A stretch of 64,000 nt of DNA from Agapetus fuscipes (lineage: Eukaryota > Arthropoda > Insecta > Trichoptera > Glossosomatidae). Position 1 is the first letter of the stretch. Each line of letters opens with the position of its first letter. The translations under genes were made by a program, and so were the position numbers. The DNA lies in contig OX637333.1 in NCBI GenBank assembly GCA_951799405.1, positions 28,292,785 to 28,356,784 of the forward strand, written 5' to 3'. Below the pieces are notes generated by a model, which searched no databases, was not told where the DNA came from, and saw nothing but the letters and a program-made list of their open reading frames with translations. Shown here piece after piece: positions 62,433 to 64,000 of this stretch.

Positions 62433-63505
62433 ATATTCCATAGACATCAGAATTGTGACGTCACGCAAACGAGTTGCTGGGGAAAAGGCAAAGAAATATT
62501 TTCTAGACTTTTTAAAGTTTGTGTATTCACACAGTGAAAATTCATTTTTATAAATAATTATAAAAAATTATAAAAAACACAGAGTTTTATTTTCACAAAT
62601 TGAGTATTTATTTCAACCTCAAGTACTTTCGACTTATTCACGTCATTATCAAGAGGATACTCAAATATTTTCTTAAATAAAATTAAAAATCTGCAAATAG
62701 ACTATGGTCTAGCAACCTTTCGAGTCGGAAGAGCTAAATATGACAAGTTAAAAATTTTAGTGTGTAAAGAGTTACAAATGTTTTCTTGCCGACAATAAAT
62801 AACGTCGACGAAGGGGTGAAAAGTGGCTGAGAGAAAGAATCGGTGCCTAATCCTCGTTAATCGATTTAGAACGATTTTTGTGTTTTATCGATCAAAAGTA
62901 TTTTTTCTGACATTTTTTTTTAATATTTGCGTATGGAACTAAAGAACCGCATGTGGCTCGCGAGCCGCAGGTTGCCGTCCCCTGGTCTAGCCAAGTGATT
63001 GACTACCTTTTTTTATCCCATCGCCCCTTTATGCCTAAAGGAAAATCATCTTTGTACACAGTATGCATTAGGGGGGGGGGGGTAGAATCACCTTTCCAGA
63101 AAAAAAAATACTGTCGCCACCTTATCGCTTCATCGCCCCTCAATTGCCCCTACGTTATTGTCCACCCCCTAAAGGCCTAAATCGCCTCCAGGTTGTGAAC
63201 CAATGATCTAGCCCGAAAAAAAAAACTGTCATTGCTTGCTAAGAATTTTCACTAAGAATGGTTCACCTGCATTTTCGGAGGAAAATGATTCTTGCTTAGT
63301 CGCGCTGTGAAGTCGAGGCTATCGTAACTGATGATGCCCACCGTATCTTTGAGCGAAACGTAGAGATCCGCAGCCCTCTTCCACTGTTCCACAAATATTA
63401 GCAATGATACTTTTTCTTCAAATGGGTGTGTTCCCTGCTACGAAAAGAGAAGGTTCTCATACTTGCAAAGCATGGACACACCTTGCCGGTACGGAAATTC
63501 AGTTT
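62433..63505. other. no recognised gene
   Basis: Contains two hammerhead-like cores (62626-62653 minus; 63328-63359 plus) and a G-run at 63070-63083. No supportable coding region. Confidence 0.4.
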
Positions 63506-63606
63506 TAAAGACAACACAAAGAATGAAAATCATATTGTCCGCGGATTTGAACCTAGGTATTCTTGCAATGTATCTAAGCGTCTTACCTATTGAGCTATCA
63601 ACCGTA
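63505..63606 (-). repeat. tRNA-like SINE head
   Basis: The complement has acggttgatagctcaatagg and a B-box-like ggttcaaatcc; this may be a further tRNA-SINE family. Confidence 0.55.
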
Positions 63607-63796
63607 CTGTACAGATTATAAGTAAACACATTTTTTTAATGTAATTAATTGAAAAAAACCGGATGCCTTTTAAGGCAGGTAAATAAATATTAAAATCATT
63701 TCCTTTACTTTTTATGTGTTAGATAAGTACTAGCTACAGGCCTGGATTGAGACCACTAGGGGCCCTGGTACAGGGAGAGAAATCGGCCCCACAGTA

Positions 63797-64000
63797 CTTT
63801 TATTGCTTATCTACCATTTGATTCAAAGGTGACCTTTCAATGAAATTGACTTTAAGAATCACATTCTACACAATCTGAACTAAGAAAAAGCATTAAACAC
63901 GATAATGTGAGAGTTGTTTACATATTTTTACAATCAATTTCCAGTTTTCATATGACGCATTGGTCCAGTACACATACAAGCATTATTCATGTGAAATTAC
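63797..64000. repeat. MITE (taagacacattggtccagta family), cut by window end
   Basis: gattcaaaggtgacctttca to cattattcatgtgaaattac, as at 40.1 kb. Confidence 0.72.

Overview
The window is animal nuclear DNA, most likely from an insect with a large, repeat-rich genome. The evidence is spliced genes with GT-AG introns, a Lingerer-type and a proteasome gene with insect-like sequences, tRNA-derived SINEs, LINEs, and hAT, piggyBac and foldback elements. A hemipteran would fit the repeat load, but I cannot fix the order or species. Only two host protein genes are visible and they lie head to head.

Layout: (1) 2224-28104, minus strand: lingerer (lig, UBAP2/UBAP2L family). I traced 19 coding exons with consistent reading phase, about 1,428 codons; the 3' end lies beyond position 1. 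Coding exon 6 carries 14 near-identical 99-bp (33-codon) units, each ending in a copy of the exon's 5' splice site. (2) About 30,180-30,650: probable shared promoter region with CACGTG and CCAAT-type motifs. (3) 31078-38611, plus strand: the complete 20S proteasome alpha-5 gene (four coding exons, 243 residues, plus a probable non-coding first exon). Its third coding-region intron holds a 3.9-kb, apparently intact two-ORF LINE inserted into an older SINE. (4) 38.6-64 kb: no host gene recognised; a field of nested repeats, including a 411-bp tandem satellite, a foldback-like element with inverted minisatellite arms, and hAT MITEs with 8-bp target duplications.

Repeat families named here: tRNA-SINE 1 (A-box tagctcagttgg), tRNA-SINE 2 (A-box tagtccagtgg), tRNA-SINE 3 (B-box ggttcgatcc), the TTAGAT-tailed repeat (apparently the 3' end of an RTE-like LINE), and several MITE families. 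tRNA-SINE 2 shares its 3' tail with a LINE fragment at 7.8-8.1 kb. It is fused at the same junction to tRNA-SINE 1 in four separate places, which indicates a composite retroposon. Seven loci carry a hammerhead-ribozyme-like core (CUGANGA, short hairpin, GAAA).

The two genes are not metabolically linked. Lingerer is a UBA and RGG-box RNA-granule protein and alpha-5 is a structural proteasome subunit; what they share is probably only the promoter interval. Splice sites and repeat families were assigned by eye, so repeat edges are approximate unless a target-site duplication is stated.
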